64,000 bases of DNA from Streptomyces alanosinicus (lineage in GTDB: Bacteria > Actinomycetota > Actinomycetes > Streptomycetales > Streptomycetaceae). Below, in pieces: positions 48,820 to 57,092 of this stretch (position 1 is its first letter; the number at the start of each line of letters is the position of its first letter). The position numbers and the translations under genes are program-made. The notes below the pieces were generated by a model that was not told the DNA's origin, did no database searches, and saw only the letters and a program-made list of their open reading frames with translations. The DNA lies in the NCBI RefSeq assembly GCF_014650595.1, contig NZ_BMVG01000011.1:124001-188000 (forward strand), read 5' to 3'.

Positions 48820-50406
48820 CACCGTTGGTTCCGCCGGGGGTGCGGCAACGGGGGAGTGCCGCGATGTGTCCTCGTTCGTCTGTGGGTCCGTTGTGGCTTG
48901 TCGCGCCCGCGCGGCGGTAGCCGCATGTCCGGCGCAGTCCCGCGCCCCTTGGCGGCGTTGTTCCAACCCCAGTCGCAAGCCCTCCGGCATCACGGTCAGA
49001 CGTTCGGTCACGCTCAGCGAGTAGGCCGGGTCAGAGTGCAGGTCGTAGCGGCGCAGCAGCAGGCCGAGGACCAGGGTGGCCTCGTGCAGGGCGAACTGGC
49101 GGCCGATGCAGGCCCGTGCGCCGGTACCGAACGGCTTGAAGGTGTGCGGGGGCCGGGACCGTACGGCCTGTGCGTCGAAGCGGTCCGGGTCGAACCGCTC
49201 GGCGCCTTCGCCCCACACCTCGGGGTCGCGGTGCAGCATCGGCGTCAGCACCAGCGCCCAGGCGCCCCGGAGCATCGGATGGTCGTCGGCGAGCACGGTG
49301 TCGTGCCGGGCCTCGCGGGCGAAGGCCGGGGCGGTCGGCCACAGCCGCAGTGACTCGTCCAGCACCCGGCGGACGTAACGCAACTTGGCGACCTGGTCGT
49401 ATCCGGGCTCGGCGGTGTCGCCCCAGACCCGGTCCACCTCCGCGCGGGCGCGGGCGGCGATCTCGGGATGCCGGGCCAGGTAGTACAGGGCGAAGGACAG
49501 CGCGCCCGAGGTGGTCTCATGGCCCGCGACCAGGAACGTGATCACCTGCCTGCGGACGTTCTCCGCCGACAGTCTCTCGCCGGTCTCCGGGTGGGCCGTC
49601 TCCAGCATCCGGTCCAGGAGGTCGCCGTCCCCGCGGCCCGAGCGGCGCCGGTCCGCGACCAGGTCGTCGACCGTGCGGTTGAGATGGGCCATGTCGGCCG
49701 CGTTGCGCCGGGCGGCGGCACGCAGCACCAGCGGGGCCAGCGGCGTCGGCACGCTGTTCAGGCGCTGGGCGTAGGTGAGCGTGCCGACCATCGCGGTGAC
49801 GAAGGGGTGCGGCCGGTCCCGCTCGAAGGAGCCGAAGTCATGCCCGAACCCGGTCCGCGCGATCGTCTCCAGGGTCAGTTTGGTCATGTCGCCGGGCACG
49901 TCCACCGTGCGCCCGGCCGCCGCCTCACGGTCCCAGTGATCGGTCAGCCGCCCGGCGACCGCCAGCATCATGCCGTGGTAGCCGGCCATGGCCTCCCGGC
50001 TGAAGCCGGGCGCCAGGACGTCATGCGCCAGCTGCCAGTTGGGCTCGTGGTTGTAGGCGGTGAACAGTCCGTCCCCGGCGACGGGCCGCAGATTGGCCAC
50101 GCCGAGACCGACATGCTTGGCGAACCGGGACTCGTCGGCCAGGTCCGCGGCCTGCCGCGCCCCCCAGACGAACACGAACTCCTTGCCGAAGGCCCGCCGC
50201 CGGAAGACCGGTCCCAGCTCGCGCGCGATGCGCATCGAGTCCTGCACGGGCGTGCGCCGGTCGACGCCGAGCACATCGCCGAGCAGCGGCAGCCGGCGCG
50301 GCGGATGCGGGATGCGGCGCAGTTCGGGCCAGCCCTGCTCGGCGCTGCGGAAACCCTTCGGCAGGCCCGGGTCCGTCCGCTGCGTGGTCTCCGTCGTCTG
50401 CGCCAT
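48781..50406 (-). CDS. Stand-alone CYP102-like cytochrome P450
   Basis: A 541-residue P450 closely resembling the heme domain of CYP102 fatty-acid hydroxylases. Motifs are the I-helix FLVAGHETTSGALSFALYYL, ExxR in LDESLRLWPTAPAF, and the heme loop FKPFGTGARACIGRQFALHE. Unlike CYP102 it has no reductase. After the usual end (GLRLGLEQRR) about 50 extra residues of low-complexity sequence remain (ARARQATTDPQTNEDTS), the position where the linker to the reductase would be. ATG 50406 gives MAQTTETTQ. It is divergent from a TetR gene with a shared inverted repeat. A reductase partner must be supplied in trans. Confidence 0.9.
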   Translation of the reverse strand: MAQTTETTQRTDPGLPKGFRSAEQGWPELRRIPHPPRRLPLLGDVLGVDRRTPVQDSMRIARELGPVFRRRAFGKEFVFVWGARQAADLADESRFAKHVGLGVANLRPVAGDGLFTAYNHEPNWQLAHDVLAPGFSREAMAGYHGMMLAVAGRLTDHWDREAAAGRTVDVPGDMTKLTLETIARTGFGHDFGSFERDRPHPFVTAMVGTLTYAQRLNSVPTPLAPLVLRAAARRNAADMAHLNRTVDDLVADRRRSGRGDGDLLDRMLETAHPETGERLSAENVRRQVITFLVAGHETTSGALSFALYYLARHPEIAARARAEVDRVWGDTAEPGYDQVAKLRYVRRVLDESLRLWPTAPAFAREARHDTVLADDHPMLRGAWALVLTPMLHRDPEVWGEGAERFDPDRFDAQAVRSRPPHTFKPFGTGARACIGRQFALHEATLVLGLLLRRYDLHSDPAYSLSVTERLTVMPEGLRLGLEQRRQGARDCAGHAATAARARQATTDPQTNEDTSRHSPVAAPPAEPTVSASRCPVHRPTD

Positions 50407-50430
50407 GACGCCGATCTCCCGCCGTGTTGT

Positions 50431-50480
50431 ACGTGGGTTCAATAACCGGTTTCAGTCTGGGCCGCTTGTTGAATCCACGT
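50431..50480. promoter_or_regulatory. Inverted repeat between P450 and TetR (operator candidate)
   Basis: ACGTGGGTTCAA (50431-50442) pairs with TTGAATCCACGT (50469-50480) at 11 of 12 positions, spaced 26 bp apart, in the 90-bp divergent promoter region. It probably binds the TetR regulator and represses the P450. Confidence 0.6.
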
Positions 50481-50496
50481 CAAGTAAAGTGACGCC

Positions 50497-51102
50497 ATGC
50501 CCGTGAACCAGGGGGAGCGTGCCCGGCGCAGACTCAGCACCGGGGAACGCCGTGAGCAGTTGCTGTCGGTCGGGGCGAAGCTGTTCTCGGAGAGCCCCTA
50601 CGACGACGTCCGGATCGAGCGGGTCGCCGAGATCGCCGGGGTCTCCCGCGGGCTGCTGTACCACTACTTCCCGACCAAGCGGGACTTCTTCGCGGCGGTC
50701 GTCGAGCGCGAGAGCGAGCGGATGCTGCGCATGACGGCGGCCGTGCCCGGTGTGCCGGTGCGCGAACAGCTCGGCGCCGGCCTCGACACCTATCTCGGCT
50801 ACGTCCAGGCCCATGCCCACGGCTTCCGCGCCTTCCATCGCGCCGACGCCGCCGGCGACCAGGCCGTACGCCGGGTCTATCAGCGGGCCCTGGCGGCCCA
50901 GGAGCGGCAGATCCTGGCCGCGCTGGCCGCCGACCCCGAGCTCGGCCCCGTCCTGGAGGGTGCCCCGCAGGTGCGGCTGGCCGTGCGCGGCTGGCTCGCC
51001 TTCACCACGGCCGTGTGCCTGGAGTGGCTGCGCGAGGGCGAGTTGACCCGCGAGCAGGTGCGCGACCTGTGCGCGCGGGCGCTGTTGGGTGTCATCGTCT
51101 GA
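50497..51102 (+). CDS. TetR-family regulator of the adjacent P450
   Basis: A 201-residue TetR repressor with the N-terminal DNA-binding domain (RVAEIAGVSRGLLYHYFPTKRD as the recognition region, about residues 40-61). The C-terminal dimer/ligand domain contains GYVQAHAHGFRAFHRADAAG, typical of the TetR subgroup found beside CYP102-type P450s. It is divergent from the stand-alone P450 with the inverted repeat between them, so it likely represses that gene until a fatty-acid-like or aromatic ligand binds. ATG 50497 gives MPVNQGERARRR. Confidence 0.9.
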   Translation: MPVNQGERARRRLSTGERREQLLSVGAKLFSESPYDDVRIERVAEIAGVSRGLLYHYFPTKRDFFAAVVERESERMLRMTAAVPGVPVREQLGAGLDTYLGYVQAHAHGFRAFHRADAAGDQAVRRVYQRALAAQERQILAALAADPELGPVLEGAPQVRLAVRGWLAFTTAVCLEWLREGELTREQVRDLCARALLGVIV

Positions 51103-51152
51103 CTCCTGCCGCCGGTGGGAGGTGGTTGGCGTGCGCCCCGATCTCCGATAAG

Positions 51153-51171
51153 TTAGGCAAGGCTTACCTAA
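51153..51171 (+). promoter_or_regulatory. IdeR/DmdR iron box upstream of the DUF2470 gene
   Basis: TTAGGCAAGGCTTACCTAA matches the 19-bp actinobacterial iron-box pattern (inverted TTAGG...CCTAA). It abuts the Shine-Dalgarno (AGGAGG at 51171-51176) of the gene at 51184, so iron-loaded repressor would block expression. Confidence 0.85.
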
Positions 51172-51183
51172 GGAGGTCTCGGG

Positions 51184-51909
51184 ATGGGTGACACGCAGGA
51201 CTGGACGGCCGCACCCGGCGCGGCGGAACGGGCACGCTCGGTGCTGGCCGCCGCCTGGTCGTGTGCGGTGACCGCGGACGGCGCACGCGAGGAGTACGTC
51301 GGCGCGCACACCGTGACCGACGACGGCGCCGTACGACTGGCGGTGCCCGACGACAGCGCCCTGCTCACGGCGGCCGTCTGTGCCCCGCGTCAAGAGCCCT
51401 CCGCCGTACTGGAGTTCGCCGACGTGGCGCCCGTGCCGGTGCGCGGCCGGATCCGGTCCCGGCTCTATCTCGCCGGCTGGTTCGCCCCGGACCGCGGCAC
51501 CCTGCTGTTCCGGCCCACGCGGGTGGTGCTGCGGCAGCCCTCCGGAGCCGTGGTCATCGACCTCGGCGAGTTCGCCGCCGCGCGGCCCGACCCGCTCGCC
51601 GAGGCCGAGGCCCGGCTGCTCACCCACCTCGCCGACGCCCACCCGGACGCCGTGGAGCGGCTGACCCGCCTCGTCCGGCCGGAGAGCCTGCACGCCGTGA
51701 CCCGGGTGCTGCCCCTCGCCGTCGACCGGCACGGACTGACCCTGCGCATCGAGCGCACCCGCGCCCACGGCGACGTACGCCTGCCCTTCCACGCACCCGC
51801 CGACGACGTCGCCCAGCTCACCGAGCGCATGCACGCCCTGCTGGCCCAGGCCGGCGCGGCCGCCTGCCCCCGGGCCCTACAGCGGCAGCGCGCAGACGGC
51901 GACGGGTGA
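51184..51909 (+). CDS. DUF2470-domain protein under iron control
   Basis: A 241-residue protein. The N-terminal half is a split-barrel flavin-reductase-like fold and the C-terminal half is the DUF2470 domain (AEARLLTHLADAHPDAVERL, GLTLRIERTRAHGDVRLPF), found in heme-handling enzymes of the HugZ/HutZ type and in siderophore neighbourhoods. The upstream iron box indicates expression under iron starvation. A role in heme or iron acquisition is a reasonable inference. The reaction is unproven. Its 3' end overlaps the convergent lactonase gene by 33 bp. Confidence 0.85.
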   Translation: MGDTQDWTAAPGAAERARSVLAAAWSCAVTADGAREEYVGAHTVTDDGAVRLAVPDDSALLTAAVCAPRQEPSAVLEFADVAPVPVRGRIRSRLYLAGWFAPDRGTLLFRPTRVVLRQPSGAVVIDLGEFAAARPDPLAEAEARLLTHLADAHPDAVERLTRLVRPESLHAVTRVLPLAVDRHGLTLRIERTRAHGDVRLPFHAPADDVAQLTERMHALLAQAGAAACPRALQRQRADGDG

Positions 51910-53076
51910 GGCGAACGGCTCGCCGGCCGGCCGGAGTTCACCGCTCGCCGGGTCCACCTGGAAGACGGTGACCGTGCTCGAGCGCTGGTTCGCCGCGAAC
52001 AGCAGCCCGCCGTCCGGCGAGAGGGCGATCTGCCGTGGGAAGTCCCCGCCCACCGGCACCGTGCCCAGCAGCCGCAGCCCGGCGCCGTCGGCCTCGATCG
52101 CATAGCGCGCGATGCTGTTGGCGCCCCGGTTGGCCAGGAACGCGTACCCGCCGTCCGCCGTCACCGCGAACTGCGCCGGGTGGTTGGTGCCGCCGCCCGA
52201 GCCCGAGGACTGCGGGTCGCCGATCGTCAGCCGGCCGGTGCCGGGATCGTAGGCGCAGACGGCGACCGTGTCGTCCACTTCATTGGCCAGATAGGCGTGC
52301 CGGCCGCCCGGATGAAAAGTCAGATGGCGCGGCCCCGCCCCGGGCCGGGTGTGCGCCTGCGCCACCTCCGTCAGGGTGCCCTTCGCCTGGTCGAGGCGGT
52401 AGCTGTAGACCGTGTCCGTGCCGAGATCGACCGCGAGGACATGACCGCCGTCGGGAGCGGTGATGAACTGGTGCGCGTGCGGCCCGTCCTGCCCCGGACC
52501 CGGCGCCGGGCTGCTGTGCGTGACCAGGTCGGTGCGCTCGCCGAGGGCACCCGAGGCGTCGATCGGATGCACGGCGACACTGCCCGACCCGTAGTTGGCG
52601 CTCAGCAGCCAGTGCCCGCCGGGGTGCACCGACAGATGGCAGGGGCCCGCTCCGCCCGTGCCGCGGGCGCCGAGGATCCGCCGGTCGGCGAGGCGTACGG
52701 CGCTCACACCGCCGTCCTGCCGCTCGTCCACCGCGTACAGCGTGCGGCCGTCCGGGTGCACCGCGAGATATGACGGGTCGGGGACCCCGGTGAGCGTGCC
52801 GGAGCCGGTGATCCGGCCGGTCCCAGGGTCGTAGGTGGCCAGTCCGATGCCGGTGCCGCCGCCGTCGACCGAGGTGTAGGTGCCGAGGTGGAGGGGCCGG
52901 GGGCCGGCCTGGCGGCGGGGCGGTGCGGCGGCCCGCGGGGCGTCGGCCGGCGTCGCGGAACCGGCCGGCGGGGCCACCGGGGTCGGCACCGTCACCACCG
53001 CCGCCGCGCCCGCCACGGCCCCGACGAACCGGCGTCTGCTCCAGCTCCGGTCCCTCGACTCCGCCTCCGTGTCCAT
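51877..53076 (-). CDS. Tat-exported lactonase-family (6-phosphogluconolactonase-like) protein
   Basis: A 399-residue seven-bladed beta-propeller of the lactonase (YbhE/Pgl) family. A twin-arginine signal opens it (SRRRFVGAVAGAAAVVTV). After an Ala/Pro-rich linker, repeats such as GPCHLSVHPGGHWLLSANYG, DGPHAHQFITAPDGGHVLAV and GPRHLTFHPGGRHAYLANEV form the propeller. Cytoplasmic family members hydrolyse 6-phosphogluconolactone. An exported copy probably acts on other lactones or binds surface sugars. Start ATG 53076 has GAGG before it and puts the RR at residue 14; a start at 53109 is possible. Confidence 0.9.
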   Translation of the reverse strand: MDTEAESRDRSWSRRRFVGAVAGAAAVVTVPTPVAPPAGSATPADAPRAAAPPRRQAGPRPLHLGTYTSVDGGGTGIGLATYDPGTGRITGSGTLTGVPDPSYLAVHPDGRTLYAVDERQDGGVSAVRLADRRILGARGTGGAGPCHLSVHPGGHWLLSANYGSGSVAVHPIDASGALGERTDLVTHSSPAPGPGQDGPHAHQFITAPDGGHVLAVDLGTDTVYSYRLDQAKGTLTEVAQAHTRPGAGPRHLTFHPGGRHAYLANEVDDTVAVCAYDPGTGRLTIGDPQSSGSGGGTNHPAQFAVTADGGYAFLANRGANSIARYAIEADGAGLRLLGTVPVGGDFPRQIALSPDGGLLFAANQRSSTVTVFQVDPASGELRPAGEPFASPVAVCALPL

Positions 53077-53208
53077 ACCGCACCTCAGGTCGCCGACCGT
53101 CCCGCTCATGACAGCCACCTTGGCCCTGCGGGCGGTCAAGGGCAAGTACGGCAACGGACGTTGCGCATCACGCAACGCGCGCCATCACGCGCCGTCGTCC
53201 GACGTGCG

Positions 53209-54246
53209 TCACCACTCGCCGTCCTCCACCGGCCTGCCCGGCGCGTCCTTCAGCGGGGTCACCTGGCCCGCGGACGGCGGCTGCCACGGGTCCAGGTCGT
53301 CCCCGAGCCACTCGCCGACCGGCTTGACCGCCTCCAGGGTGTCCGAGGGGGCCAGATCCCCGGCATCGGCGTCGTAGTAGTCGTACCAGGGCAGTCCCGC
53401 GCTGGTGTACGCCGCCCGGTCGACCGGCGAGGGCGGGGGTGCCTCGCCGGTGATGCGCCGCCACTGGGGAGGGGTGACCAGGTGCACGAACACACGACCC
53501 GCGGGCTGCTCGGACCAGTCCGTCGGCGGCCGGTCGTCCTGGTAGACCTCCTGGCGCATGGTGCCGCCGACGCCGAGACCCATGGCGGCACCGCCGAACC
53601 GCGGCGCGCCCGGGGCGGACGCCGTCATCGCCATCGGCGCGCCGTACCCGCCCACGGGTCCGGTCGTCATGGCCCTGCACCGCTCCCGCTCCCTGGCCAG
53701 CTCCTGCTCCCGTCGGCGCCACTGTGTGAGGAGGGGCTCGCGCAGCGCGAACGACTGGAGCTGCACCCCGCCCCACACCTCCTCGCCGGTGACCTGGCCC
53801 TCCACCGTCGCCCCGAGTCCCAGCGGCACCGCGACGAACTGGCGGACGGTGCCCTTGCCGGAGTTGATGCCGTCCAGCCAGGGCTGGCGGGGCAGCACCA
53901 CGTAGTTCTGCGGATCCCGGGCGAGCCGGTCGCTCCAGGGCCGGCCGGACACCGCACACACCTTGCCGACGCCCACCTGGAGGGCGGCCGGCTCCGTCGT
54001 GCCGGTGAAGCTCAGCCACATCGCCTCACGCAGATACACCGGCAGCATCACACCACCGCGCGCCCGCCACTCCTCGGGAACGGTGTCCGCGTGGTCCGCG
54101 ACCCGCCGGACCGGGAACTCGCCCAGTCCCGGCGGCAGCGGATGCGTGCCCGTCTCCGGCAGCCGCAGTGTGCGGATGAACCGCACCGCCGCCCCGCCCG
54201 GCAACTGCAGGGTGTTCCCGTCGATCCGCACTCCGGAACCGGCCAT
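53209..54246 (-). CDS. Conserved hypothetical protein
   Basis: I do not recognise a domain in this 345-residue protein. It begins as a beta-rich region (MAGSGVRIDGNTLQLPGGAA) with sequences like KVCAVSGRPWSDRLARDPQN and TVRQFVAVPLGLGATVEGQV. A helical, charged middle follows (WRRREQELARERERCRA), then a Gly/Ala/Met-rich flexible linker (about residues 200-240) and an acidic C-terminus with WYDYYDADAGDLAPSDT. ATG 54246 is chosen because GAGGGGG stands 8 bp before it; ATG 54276 is possible. No catalytic motif, signal or membrane segment. It is possibly a surface or sporulation protein of actinomycetes. Confidence 0.6.
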   Translation of the reverse strand: MAGSGVRIDGNTLQLPGGAAVRFIRTLRLPETGTHPLPPGLGEFPVRRVADHADTVPEEWRARGGVMLPVYLREAMWLSFTGTTEPAALQVGVGKVCAVSGRPWSDRLARDPQNYVVLPRQPWLDGINSGKGTVRQFVAVPLGLGATVEGQVTGEEVWGGVQLQSFALREPLLTQWRRREQELARERERCRAMTTGPVGGYGAPMAMTASAPGAPRFGGAAMGLGVGGTMRQEVYQDDRPPTDWSEQPAGRVFVHLVTPPQWRRITGEAPPPSPVDRAAYTSAGLPWYDYYDADAGDLAPSDTLEAVKPVGEWLGDDLDPWQPPSAGQVTPLKDAPGRPVEDGEW

Positions 54247-54309
54247 CCGGTCGTCCCCCTCATGTCGCTCCGGCATCGCAACGCCCACCGTCCGTGGGAA
54301 CGTTCATCC

Positions 54310-55563
54310 TCACCGAGAACGCTCACCGAGCCCCGTACGGTTCCGCCACAGCTCCTCCTGCACCCCGAGCCGTTCCCGCAGCCGGGTCATCCGGGGCAGC
54401 TTCGCCCGCTGCTCGCGCGAGACCCGGTCCAGCTCCTCCAGCAGGCGCCGGGCACGGTGCTCGGTGTTCAGCTCGTCGACGATCCGGGTCGTCTCGGTCA
54501 GCACGGCACCGAGCAGCTGCCAGTTGGCCCAGTCCTTGGCGACCTCCTCCCGCAGCAGCTCCGCCAGCCGGTCCCGGGTGCCCGCCGCCGTATGCAGTTC
54601 GGCGGACAGACGCGCCTCCGCCGACTCCGCGTTCTCGCTCAGATGAGTGGTGACCAGGACCGCGAAGCTGACCACCGCGTCACCGATCTCCGACAGCAGC
54701 TGCTCCACGGTGGCCCCGACCCGGGGCGGGAACAGGTCCTCGGACCCGCGTGCCTTCGCCAGGTCCGTGACGGACCTGGCGAGCACCCTGAGGACCACCG
54801 TGCAGATCTCCAGCGTGTCCAGACCCGTGCGCAGCACCACCCGGTGCAGCAGCCCCTCCCTGACCCGCGGATTGAGCCGCAGGCTGTCCTCGGCCTGCCG
54901 CAGCGAGGCGTCCACATGGGCGATGTGCTGGTCCAGCCGGCGTGCCTCGTGCAGCCGCTCGGCCGCCCGCTCCCAGGGGATCCGGCCCGCGGCCTCCTCA
55001 CCCATCCGCAGCATCAACTGCCGTACCCGGCGGGCCAGGTCCTCGATCGAGCGGCCCGCCTCGTCCACCCACACCGGTGGCGGAAGCAGCAGATTGCAGG
55101 CCGTCCCGACCACCGCGCCGATCAGTGTCTCCACGATGCGCGCCCAGGCGGTGAAGCCGACGGTGGTGACCCCGAGGACCAGCATGGCGCTGATCGCCAC
55201 CTCGGCCACGTACTCGTCGACCCGCACCAGATGCCCGACGGTCAGCGAGGCCACGATCAGCAGCGCGAGGCTCCACCACGTCAGCCCCACCAGCACGCTG
55301 AAGACGATCGCGACCAGCACCCCGGCCACGACCGAGTTCACCCGGCGGATGCCGTTGGTCAGGGTGGCGTAGAAGGTCACCTGGACGACCAGCAGCGCGG
55401 TCAGGGGCGCGGTGAGCGGCGCCGGCTCGGGGCTCAGCCGCAGGGCGATGACATAGGCGATCGTCGCCGCCGTCGCCGACCGCAGCGTCTGGACCACCAC
55501 CGGCTCCCGGCGGCGCCCCAGCAGGCGCAGCAGCCCCGCGGTCCCCTTGCGTACGTCGTGCAT
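54310..55563 (-). CDS. FUSC-family membrane protein (aromatic acid exporter type)
   Basis: A 417-residue membrane protein. About six helices lie in residues 20-170 (LRSATAATIAYVIALRLSPE, LTALLVVQVTFYATLTNGIR, VVAGVLVAIVFSVLVGLTWW and others), and the C-terminal 240 residues are a long helical cytoplasmic domain. This matches the FUSC/ArAE family linked to efflux of aromatic acids or fusaric acid, though the Streptomyces members are uncharacterised. ATG 55563 (MHDVRKGTAG) starts the conserved part. It sits in a run of minus-strand genes with FBP and the LuxR regulator upstream. Confidence 0.87.
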   Translation of the reverse strand: MHDVRKGTAGLLRLLGRRREPVVVQTLRSATAATIAYVIALRLSPEPAPLTAPLTALLVVQVTFYATLTNGIRRVNSVVAGVLVAIVFSVLVGLTWWSLALLIVASLTVGHLVRVDEYVAEVAISAMLVLGVTTVGFTAWARIVETLIGAVVGTACNLLLPPPVWVDEAGRSIEDLARRVRQLMLRMGEEAAGRIPWERAAERLHEARRLDQHIAHVDASLRQAEDSLRLNPRVREGLLHRVVLRTGLDTLEICTVVLRVLARSVTDLAKARGSEDLFPPRVGATVEQLLSEIGDAVVSFAVLVTTHLSENAESAEARLSAELHTAAGTRDRLAELLREEVAKDWANWQLLGAVLTETTRIVDELNTEHRARRLLEELDRVSREQRAKLPRMTRLRERLGVQEELWRNRTGLGERSR

Positions 55564-55607
55564 CCCTTGGCTTGTTCCCGCTCCCCGGGCGCGTCGAACA
55601 CCGAGCG

Positions 55608-56102
55608 TCAGATGTACAGCCTGTCGAGGAACGCCGACAGATTGCCCGTCGTACGGGCTATCTGCTCCTCGACCGTCAGGGTCTCCTCGAACCGGCTGCC
55701 GGACTCCGGCACCTTCCTGCCGCGCACATAGAGCGAACATGCCAGGTCGGTGCACATGTACAGGCCCACCGAGTTGCCCTCGCGGCCCGCCACGCCCGCT
55801 TTCCGTGCCGCCATCAGCGTCACCCCGCCACCGGGATGCGTGGTCAGACAGAGCGAGCACATGCTGCGGTGCAGAAATCCCCGCCGCGCGGTCTGGAAAC
55901 GCAGGGCCACGCCCACGGGCCGGTCGTCGCGTACCGTGACCAGATAGCTGCGGTCGGGCGCGCCCGGATCCCGCCAGCCGAGGAAGTCAAGGTCGTCCCA
56001 TGGACGTTCGCCGAGGTCCCGCGGGACCGTCAGCCGCTTGGCCTCGCCCTTGGAGCAGTTGACGAAGCAGTTGCGGATGTCCTGCTCGGTGAGCGATCTC
56101 AT
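55608..56102 (-). CDS. FBP-domain (EF-G-binding/FusB-like) protein
   Basis: A 164-residue protein of the FBP family, relatives of FusB/FusC, which bind elongation factor G and confer fusidic-acid resistance in staphylococci. It has an N-terminal helical region (RSLTEQDIRNCFVNCSKGEA) and a C-terminal treble-clef zinc site formed by CSLCLTTHPGG and CTDLACSLYVRG. Many actinobacteria carry such proteins without known resistance. ATG 56102 follows GGAAGGAATCC. Strong palindromes occupy the 75 bp upstream (56126-56189), suggesting regulated expression. Confidence 0.87.
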   Translation of the reverse strand: MRSLTEQDIRNCFVNCSKGEAKRLTVPRDLGERPWDDLDFLGWRDPGAPDRSYLVTVRDDRPVGVALRFQTARRGFLHRSMCSLCLTTHPGGGVTLMAARKAGVAGREGNSVGLYMCTDLACSLYVRGRKVPESGSRFEETLTVEEQIARTTGNLSAFLDRLYI

Positions 56103-56125
56103 GGGGGGATTCCTTCCGGATACGT

Positions 56126-56176
56126 GGCTGTGAACATGTACACAGCCGTGAACCTAGTGGGTCTAGGTTCACGGCT
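56126..56176. promoter_or_regulatory. Overlapping palindromes upstream of the FBP gene
   Basis: AGCCGTGAACCTAG (56144-56157) is exactly complementary to CTAGGTTCACGGCT (56163-56176) with a 5-nt loop. A second stem overlaps it (GGCTGTG 56126-56132 with CACAGCC 56141-56147) and contains TGTGAACATGTACACA. GTGAAC therefore occurs at 56130 and 56148 and inverted at 56168. It may be a terminator for the LuxR gene, an attenuator, or an operator array for FBP. Confidence 0.55.
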
Positions 56177-56230
56177 AGCCTACGTAGCCATGGGAAGGGC
56201 GGGCCAATGGATTTCCGCGGACGGCAGGCC

Positions 56231-56875
56231 TCACCCCGGCGAGTCGGCCGTCCTCGCCTCCGGTGGCCACACCCCCGGCGCCAGCACCCCCAACGCGTAG
56301 GCGCGGGCCACCAGTTCGGTGCGGTTGGCCGCATGCCAGCGGGCCGAGAGGCGCCGTAGGTGGTAGGTGACGCCGTCCTTGCTCAGGCCCAGTTCGCGGC
56401 CGGCGCCGGCCGTGGTGGCGCCGGCCGCCAGCAGGGCCAGCACCCGGCCCTCCACCGGTGTGACCCGCACCGGCTCCGGCCCCGGCGGCGGGGACGCGCC
56501 GTGCACCCGCAGCATCACCAGCAGGGCCGGGGTCTCGTCCACGCTGTCGCTGACCGGGTCCGCCGTCAGTTCCCCGAGGCGTTCGGTCCCGTCGGGCGCC
56601 CGCCAGCGCACCGAGACCTGGTAGCGGGAGCGGTGCCGCAGCCGCAGCGCCTCGGCGATCCGCTCCACCTGGCCCGACTCCTCGGGGCGGAACAGGTCCA
56701 GTACGTCCTGGCCGCGCAGCCCTCCCGGCGTCGTACCGCACTCGGCCGCCATCGCGGGATTGGCCAGCACCACCAGGCCGTACACATCGCACACCGCGAC
56801 CGGCACCGACACCCGGTCGAAGAGCGTCAGCGCCCGGTTGCGCCATACGACCCCGTCGGCCCGCCCCGTGTCCAC
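56231..56875 (-). CDS. PAS-LuxR transcriptional regulator
   Basis: A 214-residue PAS-LuxR protein. The N-terminal PAS domain (about residues 20-125) contains SVPVAVCDVYGLVVLANPAM and the later RHRSRYQVSVRWRAPDGTER strand. The C-terminal LuxR helix-turn-helix (about 140-200) is VTPVEGRVLALLAAGATTAG followed by LGLSKDGVTYHLRRLSARWH. This architecture is that of PimM-like pathway regulators. GTG 56875 is preferred over 56881 because GGGAGG lies 5 bp before it. It is divergent from the P450-reductase fusion across 217 bp and is probably its activator. Confidence 0.87.
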   Translation of the reverse strand: MDTGRADGVVWRNRALTLFDRVSVPVAVCDVYGLVVLANPAMAAECGTTPGGLRGQDVLDLFRPEESGQVERIAEALRLRHRSRYQVSVRWRAPDGTERLGELTADPVSDSVDETPALLVMLRVHGASPPPGPEPVRVTPVEGRVLALLAAGATTAGAGRELGLSKDGVTYHLRRLSARWHAANRTELVARAYALGVLAPGVWPPEARTADSPG

Positions 56876-57092
56876 GGCCACCTCCCGAAGTATCGAGTCA
56901 CCCTCTCATCCAAGACGTGGATCCAGGTCAGCGGCAAACCGTACGCCCCGAGGACACCGGCGCCGGGGCCGCGCAAGGCCCGCGACCAAGATGTGACTGC
57001 ACGATGGTGTAGTGCGCCGGAGCGGGTGCGCCCCGTGGGTCCACCACCCTGGAACCCAGTGCTCCGTTACCGCGAAAGGCAGTTGTCGCGCC

